Assembly: GCA_014323865.1 (NCBI GenBank)
Contig: JACONG010000012.1
Location: 1-64,000, forward strand
DNA: 64,000 nt
Direction of reading: 5' to 3'
Origin: Rhodospirillales bacterium
Lineage (GTDB): Bacteria; Pseudomonadota; Alphaproteobacteria; SP197
The notes beneath the pieces were generated by a model. It did no database searches. It saw only the letters and a program-made list of their open reading frames with translations, and was not told where the DNA came from. The position numbers and the translations under genes were made by a program. Position 1 is the stretch's first letter; each line of letters opens with the position of its first letter. Below, in pieces: positions 26,007-34,691 of the stretch.

Positions 26007-27854
26007 CTAGACCCCGAGGCGCGAGAGCGTCTCGTTGCTGGGCACGCCATCGGGCGTCCAGCCGCGGATCTCATAGTACTCCGGCAGCATGGTATCGAGG
26101 CCGCTGGTCTTGCCTTCGGCCGGACCGGTCCTGGCCGCGTCCTTCAGCAGGCGCTCGGGCAGCGTGTCGTCCTTGCCCGTGAACCCGGCGGCCAGATTGA
26201 ACCGACGCTCCAGGTTCCAGATGCGCTCGCCGACTTGCGCCAGACGCTCGGCCGTCCACTCACCCTCACAGGCCGCGTCGATCTGCGGAGCGAAATCCTC
26301 CAGCGTCCAGGCAAAGGTCGTGAAGACGCACATGCCCGAGCTGTCGACGGCCGCCGTGGCGTCCTGGAAGGCGCGGACAAGACCGGCCTTGCCGTCAGAC
26401 ACCAAGGGGTCGGTCTTCTCAGGGATGCCGAGAATCTCCGAGGCCACGGTGTAGCTGCGGAGATGGCAGGCGCCGCGGTTCGAGGTGGCATAGGTCAGGC
26501 CCATGCCCTGAATGCCGCGACCGTCGTAGGCCGGGAACTCCTGGCCCTTGACCGCCATCGACAGCTCCGGACGACCGTACTTCTCGCACAGAAGCTTCGA
26601 GCCGAGACCGATCTCGGCACCGAAGCCCTCGGCCTTGCCGGTGAGCTCGGCGACCGCACAGAGCGCTTCGGCGTTGCCGAACTTGAGTTCGATACCGCCG
26701 GTCTGCCCGGTCGTGATGTTGCCATCCTCGAACATCTCCATCGCCGCACCGACCGTGGCACCGAACGAGATCGGGTCCATGCCCTGCTCGTTGCAGATGA
26801 AGTTGGCGAAGGTCAGCGCTTCGAGATCGTCGACGCCCGTGGCCGCACCCAGGGCCCAGGCCGCCTCGTACTCGAGACCGCCCGAGATGATCTGGTACTC
26901 CGGCCGTTCGGCGACCGAGAAATGCGTGCGGTCGATCTCGGAGACACGGCCGCAGGCGATCGTGCAGCCAAAACAGGCTGCGTTGGTCACCAGATTCGGC
27001 TTGCCGTCGCTCTCACGCACATCGGCCATGGCCTCGGCACCGATGTTGTTGGCGCCTTCGAACTGGATGTCGCGATGATTGCGGGTGGGCAGCGCACCGA
27101 CCTCATTGATCACGTTCATCAGCACCTGGGTACCCATGGCAGGCAGGCCCTGGCCGGTCACGGCGTTGTCGGCCAGCACCTGCTTGGCGGCATTGGTCGC
27201 CGCGATGAACCGCTTGGGATCCTTGACGCCCACGCCCAGCGTACCGCGGATCGCAACCGCCTTGAGGTTCTTGGAACCCATGACGGTGCCGACGCCCGAA
27301 CGGCCGGCGGCGCGGTGCATGTCGTTAACGATGCAGGCGTACTTGACACCCTTTTCGCCCGAGATGCCGATCGAGGCCACACGGATGATCGGATCGCCGT
27401 GGTTCTCCCTGATCGCCTCTTCGGTGTCCCACACCGAGGTGCCCCAGTGGGCCGAGGCATCACAGAGCTCGGCGTCACCGTTGTTGACCATCAGGTAGAC
27501 CGGGTTCGGGGACCTGCCCTCGAAGATGATCATGTCCCATCCGGCGTTCTTCATCTCGTTGCCGAAGAAGCCGCCCGAGTTCGAACAGGCGATCGCGCCG
27601 GTCAGCGCGCCCTTGGTCACGACCGAATAGCGGCCGGCCGTCGAGGCGCATGTTCCAGTCAGCGGACCGGTGGTCATGATCAGCTTGTTGTCGGGCGAGA
27701 GCGGGTCGACCCTGGGGTCGATCTCTTCGGCCAGGTACTTCGTCGCCAGACCGCGCTGGCCGAGGTAGGCCTGCGCCCATTCCATGTTCAGGGGTTCAGA
27801 GGTGCAGGTGCCGTCGGTGAGGTTCACCCGCAGTATCTTTCCAGCCCATGCCAT
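26007..27854 (-). CDS. Aldehyde:ferredoxin oxidoreductase (tungsten enzyme)
   Basis: This 615-residue enzyme oxidises aldehydes to acids at a tungsten-bispterin centre, passing electrons to ferredoxin. It starts MAWAGKILRVNLTDGTC, as AORs do. GRYSVVTKGALTGAIACSNS and HRAAGRSGVGTVMGSKNLKA are pterin-binding segments, and CFGCTIACGR supplies cysteines of the [4Fe-4S] cluster. Length is normal. With the ferredoxin gene 15 bases upstream it resembles AorA-AorB of Aromatoleum-type AOR. No AorC-like flavoprotein is adjacent, so the downstream acceptor is unclear. The enzyme is cytoplasmic. Confidence 0.93.
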   Translation of the reverse strand: MAWAGKILRVNLTDGTCTSEPLNMEWAQAYLGQRGLATKYLAEEIDPRVDPLSPDNKLIMTTGPLTGTCASTAGRYSVVTKGALTGAIACSNSGGFFGNEMKNAGWDMIIFEGRSPNPVYLMVNNGDAELCDASAHWGTSVWDTEEAIRENHGDPIIRVASIGISGEKGVKYACIVNDMHRAAGRSGVGTVMGSKNLKAVAIRGTLGVGVKDPKRFIAATNAAKQVLADNAVTGQGLPAMGTQVLMNVINEVGALPTRNHRDIQFEGANNIGAEAMADVRESDGKPNLVTNAACFGCTIACGRVSEIDRTHFSVAERPEYQIISGGLEYEAAWALGAATGVDDLEALTFANFICNEQGMDPISFGATVGAAMEMFEDGNITTGQTGGIELKFGNAEALCAVAELTGKAEGFGAEIGLGSKLLCEKYGRPELSMAVKGQEFPAYDGRGIQGMGLTYATSNRGACHLRSYTVASEILGIPEKTDPLVSDGKAGLVRAFQDATAAVDSSGMCVFTTFAWTLEDFAPQIDAACEGEWTAERLAQVGERIWNLERRFNLAAGFTGKDDTLPERLLKDAARTGPAEGKTSGLDTMLPEYYEIRGWTPDGVPSNETLSRLGV

Positions 27855-27869
27855 CGTTCAGTTCCTCCC

Positions 27870-28343
27870 TCAGGCTTGCGCGGCGGCATCGGCGGTGGCC
27901 GCCGAGGCACGCATCTTTTCGAGACCGGTCCAGTTCGCATCGACATAGGTGATGGCATCCGTCGGGCACGCCGTTGCGCACTCGGGATCGCCACCACAGA
28001 GGTCGCACTTGATGACCTTACCGGTGTCGGCGTTGTAGTTGATCGTGCCGAAGGGGCAGGCAATCGTGCAGACCTTGCAGCCCACACAGAGCGAATCGCT
28101 CACGACCTTGGCGCCCGTCGCCTTGTCGACCGAGATCGCATGGGTCGGGCATGCCTCCGCACACCAGGCTTCGGCACACTGGGTGCAGGTATAGGGGACG
28201 AAGCGTCCCTTGCCCTCGAAATTGAAGACCTTGATTCGCGACTTCGAGGGATTGAACGTCCCCTCGTTGTCGAGCGAGCAGGCCAGCTCGCACTGCAGGC
28301 AACCCGTACATTTGTTCGGGTCGATCAAGAGCGACTTGTGCAT
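27870..28343 (-). CDS. 4Fe-4S ferredoxin-type electron-transfer subunit (AorA-like)
   Basis: This 157-residue protein binds four [4Fe-4S] clusters: CTGCLQCELACS, CTQCAEAWCAEACP, CVGCKVCTIACP, and CDLCGGDPECATACP. This is the HycB/DMSO-reductase-type chain. GGAGGG precedes ATG 28343. It lies 15 bases upstream of the AOR gene and probably carries electrons from it. The C-terminal tail is Ala-rich with no anchor, so the protein is cytoplasmic. Confidence 0.9.
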   Translation of the reverse strand: MHKSLLIDPNKCTGCLQCELACSLDNEGTFNPSKSRIKVFNFEGKGRFVPYTCTQCAEAWCAEACPTHAISVDKATGAKVVSDSLCVGCKVCTIACPFGTINYNADTGKVIKCDLCGGDPECATACPTDAITYVDANWTGLEKMRASAATADAAAQA

Positions 28344-28419
28344 GAATACCCTCCCTGTTCCGCCGCTGCTGGCGGTTGCTGCCATCATAGGAAGAACGTT
28401 TCCGGATTGGTAGATGTTA

Positions 28420-28820
28420 ATTGTCGCCTTTGTTGCAAATGCTTCGCAATATCAATAACTTGGATGTAGTCTCGGCTGGTCCGCCAGAGCACCTCCGGGG
28501 TGACCGGCATGTCGAGGTGTTCGACACCACGGGCACCAGAAACGGCCTCGTCGCCCCCTTCACACCCAGCGGATTGGTGGTGCAGCGCGTCTCGTACGTG
28601 CGCATCGCAAAATGACGGCAGATCGTCGGCGCACGGGAGAGTGTTGTGCACCGCAACACCCCCCGGGCATCGCACACACCTCTTCGAGGTCAACCGACCT
28701 GATGATCCCATGCGGGTGATCCGAACGCACAACGACAAGGTCGCCGATGTAACGCCCGCGATTGGTAAGGAAGCGCCGACCCTCCTTGCGCCGAACCGAC
28801 GACCCGGGGGCCAACCGCAC
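28420..28820 (-). pseudogene. Collapsed xanthine dehydrogenase/CoxL-family large subunit
   Basis: The frame begins GSSVRRKEGRRFLTNRGRYI and RSDHPHGIIRSVDLEEVCAM, the N-terminus of molybdenum hydroxylase large subunits (CO/aldehyde/xanthine dehydrogenases, about 770 residues). Within some 60 codons it passes, in other frames, to NPLGVKGA and then EHLDMPVTPEVLWR, which is the family's extreme C-terminus. Roughly 650 residues, including all cofactor-binding motifs, are gone. It lies just downstream of DUF1636. Confidence 0.68.
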
Positions 28821-29240
28821 TCATGCCCGATTCCTCGTGCGCGATGCGGCGGGGGGCACCAGAGGCCGCGCCAGCGGAATCGCCTCGGGTACCTTGTCGT
28901 CGTCGACAATGCCGGTCCCGGACTCCTCGAAATGGCCGAGCATCGCGAGCAAGGCGCGCGCGGTCTCGCGATCGGGCGCCATCCGGGTCATCAGAAGCGG
29001 GGTCTTGCCGCGCTGCATGGCCACAGCGTTGCACGCGTTCATGCAATGGGTCAGGCAGACGATCTCCTGCACGCTCTTCTTCTGTTGGGGTGTCGCCTCT
29101 TCCATGACGAGATTGAAGAGCCGCTGACCCGGCCGGATCGCCTCGCTCTCCATGGCGCAGAGCGCCTTCCAGCGGCATGTGACACACACGCGCAGCGTCG
29201 CCGATGCGCCGCGTCCGCGCCTTTTGCCTCGATCCAACAC
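28821..29240 (-). CDS. DUF1636 metal-binding-type protein
   Basis: This protein of about 139 residues carries CVTCRWKALCAMESE near its N-terminus and IVCLTHCMNACNAVAMQRGK in the middle, then MAPDRETARALLAMLGHFEE. This cysteine pattern and the APDRETA-LL segment match DUF1636, a ferredoxin-like family found near metal and cobalamin genes. I place the start at GTG 29240, behind GGAGC; the open frame extends further but without family likeness. The metal and role are unknown. The 29241-29603 gap upstream holds no other gene I can support. Confidence 0.65.
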   Translation of the reverse strand: MLDRGKRRGRGASATLRVCVTCRWKALCAMESEAIRPGQRLFNLVMEEATPQQKKSVQEIVCLTHCMNACNAVAMQRGKTPLLMTRMAPDRETARALLAMLGHFEESGTGIVDDDKVPEAIPLARPLVPPAASRTRNRA

Positions 29241-29603
29241 CGCTCGCTCCGAAAACCTGGCGCACGATGCTGCACAAACCGCTGCGCCACTGCAAGCGTT
29301 GCGAAAGGACCCGCAGGACGTCGGCTTTCGTTCAAGCCTTCCCGCGGAAGAGGGAGAGCCATGGCACAAAAGCACGCTGGAGAATTGCCGAGTCATGGCG
29401 CAGGCGTCCGATGCCTTGCGGTTCGACGACGTCTGGCTGGATCCGCCTGCCACCTCGCGCGCGTGCCCCAGCGGGATCGTCAGCGGCCATTATCGCGAGC
29501 GGTTCGAAACGTGAAACTTCCGTGATCACCGCACTCGCCTTGGAGGCCGTCATCGTTTTATGGTCGGGGCAGAATGGGGAGGCGCCGGGTTCTGAACGTT
29601 GAG

Positions 29604-30734
29604 ATGGCAGACGCGACCAGCATTGAACTGAAGGCGGGCGACGGCGCTTCGGTGATCGTCGTGAGGGGATCGTGGACACTGGCGACCGTCAGTGGCCTCG
29701 ACAGTGACGTGCGGGCCCTGCAGCCGGATCGCCGGAAACCGGTGAATATCGATCTCGGTGCCGTCGATTTGCTCGACACCGCCGGCGCCTGGGTCCTGTT
29801 CCGCCTGCGGGAACGCCTGCGCAGCGAAGGCTGCGACGCCAGCTTCGCTCATCTGGGCGACAGCCACGAGGGCCTCTTCCACCATATCGGAGTGTGCAAC
29901 GAGCACCCGCCGATGCCGATGCGGCGCTTCCGCCCCTTCCAGCGCCTGGCCGACCGGACCGGCTATCACGCCTGTCAGACCTGGCTCGAAGTCCGCGACA
30001 TGATGTCGTTCTTCGGCGAGCTGATCCTGACCATGATTCGCGTCCTCATGCAGCCGCGACGTCTCAAGGTCGTTTCGATCATCAGCCACATGGAACAGGT
30101 CGGCATCAACTCTCTGCCGATCGTGGGACTTCTGACGTTTCTGGTGGGCGTTGTCCTGACCTTCCAGGGGGCCGATCAGCTGCGCCGGTTCGGCACCGAG
30201 ATCTTCACCGTCAACCTGCTGGGCATTTCATTTCTTCGTGAGACCGGCATCCTCATGACCGCCATCATCATCGCCGGCCGTTCGGGCAGCGCCTTCGCCG
30301 CTCAGATCGGCACGATGAAGGTGAACGAAGAGGTCGATGCCATGCGCGCGCTCGGTATCAATCCGCTGGAGCTTCTGGTCGTGCCGCGTGTCATCGCTCT
30401 GGTTCTGGTGATGCCTCTGCTGGGCTTCTTCGCCAACATCGCGGGGCTCACCGGTGGGGCGCTGATGTCGATCGTGGCACTGGATCTCTCGATCGCGCAG
30501 TTCCTGACACAGCTCAACGGCGCGGTGCCGATATGGGCCTTCTGGGTCGGCATCATCAAGGCGCCGTTGTTCGCTTTCGCGATCGCCATGGTCGGCTGCT
30601 ACAACGGCCTGAAGGTCGGCGGCAGCGCCGAAAGCGTGGGCAAGATGACCACGCGCGCGGTGGTACAATCCATCTTCCTCGTCATCGTGATCGACGCCAT
30701 GGCCTCGGTCATCTTCTCCTTCATCGGGATCTGA
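29604..30734 (+). CDS. mlaE: MlaE-family ABC transporter permease with N-terminal STAS domain
   Basis: This protein of about 376 residues has an N-terminal STAS-like domain (about 1-100; PVNIDLGAVDLLDTAGAW) fused to an MlaE/YrbE permease with five to six helices (GINSLPIVGLLTFLVGVVLT, GRSGSAFAAQIGTMKVNEEV). The E-x-DAM-ALG-NP coupling loop reads EEVDAMRALGINP. MlaE and MlaF form the inner-membrane engine that moves phospholipids between membranes. The fusion with STAS is common in alphaproteobacteria, where it replaces MlaB. ATG 29604 (MADATSIEL) is preferred, though an ATG 30 bases upstream is possible. It starts a four-gene operon. Confidence 0.92.
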   Translation: MADATSIELKAGDGASVIVVRGSWTLATVSGLDSDVRALQPDRRKPVNIDLGAVDLLDTAGAWVLFRLRERLRSEGCDASFAHLGDSHEGLFHHIGVCNEHPPMPMRRFRPFQRLADRTGYHACQTWLEVRDMMSFFGELILTMIRVLMQPRRLKVVSIISHMEQVGINSLPIVGLLTFLVGVVLTFQGADQLRRFGTEIFTVNLLGISFLRETGILMTAIIIAGRSGSAFAAQIGTMKVNEEVDAMRALGINPLELLVVPRVIALVLVMPLLGFFANIAGLTGGALMSIVALDLSIAQFLTQLNGAVPIWAFWVGIIKAPLFAFAIAMVGCYNGLKVGGSAESVGKMTTRAVVQSIFLVIVIDAMASVIFSFIGI

Positions 30735-30738
30735 CCCC

Positions 30739-31542
30739 ATGGCCGAACCCGCACGCATCGAACCCGGACCTGAAGGCGAAATCGAACACGATGCGGTCAT
30801 CCGGCTGCGCGGCGTGATCAACCGGTTCGGCACGCAAACCGTGCACGACGGCCTCGATCTCGATGTCCGACGCGGCGAGGTGATCGGCGTCGTGGGCGGA
30901 TCGGGCACCGGCAAGTCGGTTCTGCTCAGGACCATCATCGGGCTCCGGGAACCACAGGGCGGCACGATCGAGGTGCTTGGGCGCGACAGTCGCAAGCTCA
31001 ACCACAGGCAGGCCAGGGAACTCCGCTCCCACTGGGGCGTGCTGTTCCAGAACGGCGCACTCTTCAGCTCGCTGACCGTGGCCGAGAACATCATGATCCC
31101 GCTCAGGGAGTACACCGACCTTGATGACCGGCTCATGGAGGAGCTGGTCAAGGTGAAGGTCACGATGGTCGGGCTCCCGGTCGAGGCGGGCGACAAGTAC
31201 CCCGGCCAGCTCTCGGGCGGTATGCGCAAGCGCGCCGGTCTCGCTCGCGCTCTGGCGCTCGACCCCGCCATCGTTTTCCTGGACGAACCGACCGCCGGCC
31301 TCGATCCCATCGGTGCGGCGAACTTCGACCAGCTGATTCGCAGTCTTCGGCAGAGCCTGGGCCTGACCGTGGTCATGGTGACCCATGATCTGGACTCGCT
31401 GATTGCCATCTGCGACCGTGTTGCCGTCCTGATCGGGAAAAAGATCGTGGTCGGCACCATTCCCGAGCTTCTTGGGTGCGATCAGGCCTGGATACAGGAA
31501 TACTTCCGCGGACCGCGTGCGCGCGCCGCATTCGGCAATTGA
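30739..31542 (+). CDS. mlaF: MlaF-family ABC transporter ATPase
   Basis: This 267-residue ATPase powers the lipid transporter. It shows Walker A GGSGTGKSVLLRT, the signature LSGGMRKRAGLARAL, and Walker B AIVFLDEPTAGLDPIG with H-loop VMVTHDLDS. The RKRAGLARA form of the signature is typical of MlaF. It begins four bases after mlaE and ends five bases before the MCE gene, so all are co-transcribed. It acts at the cytoplasmic face of the inner membrane. Confidence 0.95.
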   Translation: MAEPARIEPGPEGEIEHDAVIRLRGVINRFGTQTVHDGLDLDVRRGEVIGVVGGSGTGKSVLLRTIIGLREPQGGTIEVLGRDSRKLNHRQARELRSHWGVLFQNGALFSSLTVAENIMIPLREYTDLDDRLMEELVKVKVTMVGLPVEAGDKYPGQLSGGMRKRAGLARALALDPAIVFLDEPTAGLDPIGAANFDQLIRSLRQSLGLTVVMVTHDLDSLIAICDRVAVLIGKKIVVGTIPELLGCDQAWIQEYFRGPRARAAFGN

Positions 31543-31546
31543 GATC

Positions 31547-32575
31547 ATGGAAACACGCGCCAGCTATACACTTGTCGGCACCTTCGTTCTGATCCTCATG
31601 CTTGGAGGTGCGGGCTTCATCATGTGGCTCGCGAAGTTCTCCAGCGACGTGAGGTTCGACACCTATCAGATGTTCGTCTCGGGATCGGTGACCGGCCTCA
31701 GCTCCGATGCCACCGTGCGCTACCGCGGCATTCCGGTCGGCCACGTCACGGATATCCGCATCGCACCGAACGACATCGACAAGATCCGCATCACCATCGA
31801 GGTCGAGGCCACGACGCCGGTCCGGACCGACACGACGGCATCCGTCGAGATGCAGGGCATCACCGGCGTCGCCTATGTCCAGCTGAGCGGCGGCAGCAAC
31901 GATGCGCCGTCGCTTGGCCCCGAGCCCGGCCAGAGCGTTCCGACAATCAGGACCGAGGCATCCGGGTTGTCCGCCTTGTTCGAATCGGCCCCGGACATGA
32001 TCAACGCCACCATCAGGCTGATGGACCGCGGATCGGAGCTTCTGAGCGACCAAAACCGCGCCTATGTCACCGATATCCTGTCGGACGTCAGCCAGATCAC
32101 CGGCCAGGTCGCCCGGAACAGGGAGGCGATCAGCTCACTGATGCTTGATGCCCAGGCGACGCTGGAAAGCGTGCGCGGCACCAGCGAGAACATCGAGAAG
32201 GTCAGCGCCGTGCTCAGCGCCGATATCGATACGCTGATGAAGGACGCCAGCGAGACGCTCGCCAGCCTGCGCACGACGCTGGGACATGCCGACAACGTCC
32301 TGGTGAACGCCGAGCCCGAGATCCAGGCCACACTGGTCGATCTCCGCGCCACCGCAGCGTCGATCCGCAGCACGTCGGAGACCGCGGAGAACATCCTCGA
32401 GAACAATCAGGCGTCGATCAATCAGTTCGCTTCGACCGGTCTCCTTGAACTCACTGCGCTGATCACCGACACCCGCTCGCTGGTCGCCTCGCTGACACAG
32501 GTCGCGATCCAGCTGGAGCGCGATCCGGCCTCGTTCCTCTTCGGCGGGGCACAATCGGGATATCAGGCACAATGA
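31547..32575 (+). CDS. mlaD: MlaD-family (MCE domain) lipid transport protein
   Basis: This 342-residue protein has one N-terminal membrane helix (about 8-28), an MCE domain (GSVTGLSSDATVRYRGIPVG, then GITGVAYVQLSGG), and a long C-terminal coiled-coil (about 160-330) rich in Ala, Ser, Glu and Thr. MCE proteins bind lipids in the periplasm and pass them to or from MlaE/MlaF. The long coil form suggests a tube reaching across the periplasm, as in PqiB/LetB-like or plastid TGD2-type proteins. The stop overlaps the next gene's ATG (ATGA). Confidence 0.92.
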   Translation: METRASYTLVGTFVLILMLGGAGFIMWLAKFSSDVRFDTYQMFVSGSVTGLSSDATVRYRGIPVGHVTDIRIAPNDIDKIRITIEVEATTPVRTDTTASVEMQGITGVAYVQLSGGSNDAPSLGPEPGQSVPTIRTEASGLSALFESAPDMINATIRLMDRGSELLSDQNRAYVTDILSDVSQITGQVARNREAISSLMLDAQATLESVRGTSENIEKVSAVLSADIDTLMKDASETLASLRTTLGHADNVLVNAEPEIQATLVDLRATAASIRSTSETAENILENNQASINQFASTGLLELTALITDTRSLVASLTQVAIQLERDPASFLFGGAQSGYQAQ

Positions 32576-33216
32576 CGCACGGGCGCACCATGCAACGTCG
32601 ACTCTTCCTTCAGGCGGGCGCCGGCCTGGCCGCGGCGACCGCGTTGAGCGGTTGCCAGGAACTGCTGCCCACGCCGGAGCCGCCGCCGAAACTCTACCGC
32701 CTGACGCCGAAGAGCACCTTCGGCGACGATCTCACGCCGGTGAGCTGGCAGCTCGTGGTCGACGCGCCCTATGCCGAGGCCGCGATCAAGACCCAGCGCA
32801 TCGCGCTGATGTATTCGCCGATCCAGCTCGACTACTACGCCGGTGCCAACTGGATCGACCGGGCGCCGGACATGATCCAGGGCCTGATCGTCGAAAGCTT
32901 CGAGAATTCGAACATGATTTCCTCGGTCGGCCGCCAGTCGGCCGGTCTGCGCAGCAACTTCGTCCTGTTGCCGGAGGTGCGTGAGTTCCAGGCGGAGTAC
33001 TTCGAAACGAGCCTGCCGGTCGCCCACGTCCGCATCAACGTCAAGCTGATCAAGATGCCTGACCGCACGATCGTCGATAACGCCAGCTTCGAGGCATCGA
33101 CACAGGCGATCTCCGACTCGATGGATGCGATCATCAAGGCCTTCGACGATGCACTCGGCAAGGTTCTCAGGAACCTTGTGCGCTGGACCCTGACTGTGGG
33201 CGACGTTTACGTCTGA
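32572..33216 (+). CDS. ABC-type transport auxiliary lipoprotein (PqiC/DUF330-like)
   Basis: This 214-residue lipoprotein has a signal peptide with lipobox ALSGC (Cys near residue 28) and then a Pro-rich linker followed by KLYRLTPKSTFGDD, the start of the LPS-assembly-like ABC_trans_aux domain. Partner proteins of MCE transporters, such as PqiC, share this fold and sit in the outer membrane. The overlap with the mlaD stop shows the operon. The start could also be the internal ATG at 32590. An RRLFLQAG stretch in the signal peptide gives it a twin-arginine look but is probably Sec-type. Confidence 0.88.
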   Translation: MTHGRTMQRRLFLQAGAGLAAATALSGCQELLPTPEPPPKLYRLTPKSTFGDDLTPVSWQLVVDAPYAEAAIKTQRIALMYSPIQLDYYAGANWIDRAPDMIQGLIVESFENSNMISSVGRQSAGLRSNFVLLPEVREFQAEYFETSLPVAHVRINVKLIKMPDRTIVDNASFEASTQAISDSMDAIIKAFDDALGKVLRNLVRWTLTVGDVYV

Positions 33217-33235
33217 CGCCTGTCGGAGAGTCGCC

Positions 33236-33606
33236 ATGACCCGGCGTGCCGTCGTTGCCATGATGGAGCACGAGACGAACACCTTCTCGCCCGTGCCGAC
33301 ACCGCTGGAGCGTTTCAACCCGGTTACGGGGACCGATGTCATGCGCCTTTTCAAGGGCACGGGCCTCGGCGCCAGCGTCTTCGGCGGTTTCCCGCTCGCC
33401 GACATCGGGAATGCCGGACTCTCGGTGGTCACCGTGGCGGACGCCAACCGCGCGGAGGCCAAAGCCGCATCCGGGCGCATCCTGACGGAGTCCTGGTCGG
33501 AGAAGACCGCGTGGATCTTCCACTCCGAACCGCTCGCCGAGACCGTCGCCAGGGCCAGGACGACGCCCTCGCCGTCCGAAACCGCCTTACTCCTCGACGT
33601 CGGCGG
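33236..33606 (+). pseudogene. M81-family (MlrC-like) metallopeptidase remnant
   Basis: The frame starts MTRRAVVAMMEHETNTFSPV and TPLERFNP, the N-terminus of M81 peptidases (microcystinase C type, about 490 residues). After GLGASVFGGFPLADIGNAG it jumps to ILTESWSEKTAWIFHSEPLA and ALLLDVGGD, which belong some 150 residues further along in the family. The frame then runs antisense into the cyclophilin gene. Large internal and 3' deletions leave no catalytic site. Confidence 0.62.
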
Positions 33607-34141
33607 CGACGCGCATGCTGACGATTGCATCGGGATTGGTCACCGCACCGTTGTCGTTGGGGTCGCCTTTCCTGATCCGGTCGACGAACTCCATGCCTTC
33701 CACGACCTTGCCCCAGACCGTGTACTGGCCGTCGAGGAAGTTCGAATCGGCGAGCACGATGAAGAACTGGCTGTTGGCGCTGTCGGGATTCCGGGCGCGC
33801 GCCATCGATACGGCACCACGAACGTGGGGTTCCAGCGAGAACTCGGCCTCGATATCGGGCAGATGCGAACTGCCGCGCCCGGTGCCTGTGGGATCGCCGG
33901 TCTGCGCCATGAAACCATCGATCACACGATGGAAGACGATACCGTCGTAGAAGCCCTCGCGGGCGAGGGTCTTGATCTGTTCGACGTGTCTGGGAGCCAG
34001 ATCGGGGCGCAGTGCGATCACGACGCGACCGCTTTCAAGGTCCAGATAGAGCATGTTTTCGCGGTCCTCCGCGGACGATCCGGCAACCAGCGACAACATG
34101 ACGGCAGCGAGGGTGCCGAGAAACAGGGACCGTCTTGTCAT
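33587..34141 (-). CDS. Periplasmic peptidyl-prolyl cis-trans isomerase (cyclophilin)
   Basis: This 184-residue protein starts at ATG 34141 with a signal peptide (MTRRSLFLGTLAAVMLSLVA, cleavage after the GSSAE region) and GGAG upstream. The cyclophilin core reads YDGIVFHRVIDGFMAQTGDP, TGRGSSHLPDIEAEF and ANSQFFIVLADSNFLDG. It speeds proline isomerisation during folding of exported proteins. Its 3' end overlaps the convergent M81 remnant by about 20 bases. The neighbours offer no pathway hint. Confidence 0.92.
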   Translation of the reverse strand: MTRRSLFLGTLAAVMLSLVAGSSAEDRENMLYLDLESGRVVIALRPDLAPRHVEQIKTLAREGFYDGIVFHRVIDGFMAQTGDPTGTGRGSSHLPDIEAEFSLEPHVRGAVSMARARNPDSANSQFFIVLADSNFLDGQYTVWGKVVEGMEFVDRIRKGDPNDNGAVTNPDAIVSMRVAADVEE

Positions 34142-34276
34142 GAGAACTCCGGGGAACTCCGGTTGGCAGGGCTTCAGGGTGTCTTGTCCGGCAGCGGCCA
34201 GCGCGCGGGACCTCCTCATCTCCAACGTCAGGGCATGATCATCTCTGGTCAGGTCCCGCTTTTGAACGATTCCGGC

Positions 34277-34666
34277 CTACTTGCGGCGACGCCTCAGCAG
34301 GCGCTCGGCGGCCAGCGTCAGTCCGACAGTTAAGATGAACTTCAAGATATCGTCCAACACCTCTTTGGGACCTTCAGGTTGCTCGAGTACATCACTGATG
34401 TAGTACCAGAGCAAGCTGAGCAATGCGCCGAACAGAGAGACCGTCAACAAGACGGCACCGCCACCAGCAGTGACGATCAAGCACCGCTTGACCCGTCGAA
34501 GGGCATCGCGGACGCTGAGATCACCGTCCAGGTCCTTACCCTTAACCTCATCCTTCTTAGCTTCACGGTCCTTCTTACGGATCGTTTCGGCGAGCGTATC
34601 GTGGTCCTGGTCGAGCAACCGGTCTTTGCGCTCGGCTTCATCGTGGGATGTTGGCTCGGCGGTCAA
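34277..34666 (-). CDS. Small two-helix membrane protein, possible toxin partner of Panacea gene
   Basis: This 129-residue protein has a charged N-terminal half rich in Asp, Glu, Lys and Arg (KDREAKKDEVKGKDLDG). Two membrane helices follow (about 65-92, CLIVTAGGGAVLLTVSLFGA; and about 107-122, ILKFILTVGLTLAAE), and a basic tail LLRRRRK ends it. The start is TTG 34666 with CAGGAG upstream. It begins 25 bases after the Panacea-domain gene in the same direction, so the two form a pair. Panacea antitoxins are known to neutralise several toxin kinds, some acting on membranes. A toxin role is inference from position and form. Confidence 0.6.
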   Translation of the reverse strand: MTAEPTSHDEAERKDRLLDQDHDTLAETIRKKDREAKKDEVKGKDLDGDLSVRDALRRVKRCLIVTAGGGAVLLTVSLFGALLSLLWYYISDVLEQPEGPKEVLDDILKFILTVGLTLAAERLLRRRRK

Positions 34667-34691
34667 CTCCGGCTCCTGAGGTCAGTGTCGA

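Noticed and set aside
25995-28469. Very long plus-strand open frame (824 codons) opposite the AOR and ferredoxin genes
   Set aside because: It is the antisense of two genes with clear motifs; its sequence is low-complexity Arg/Gly/Ala with no domain. High GC gives long antisense frames.
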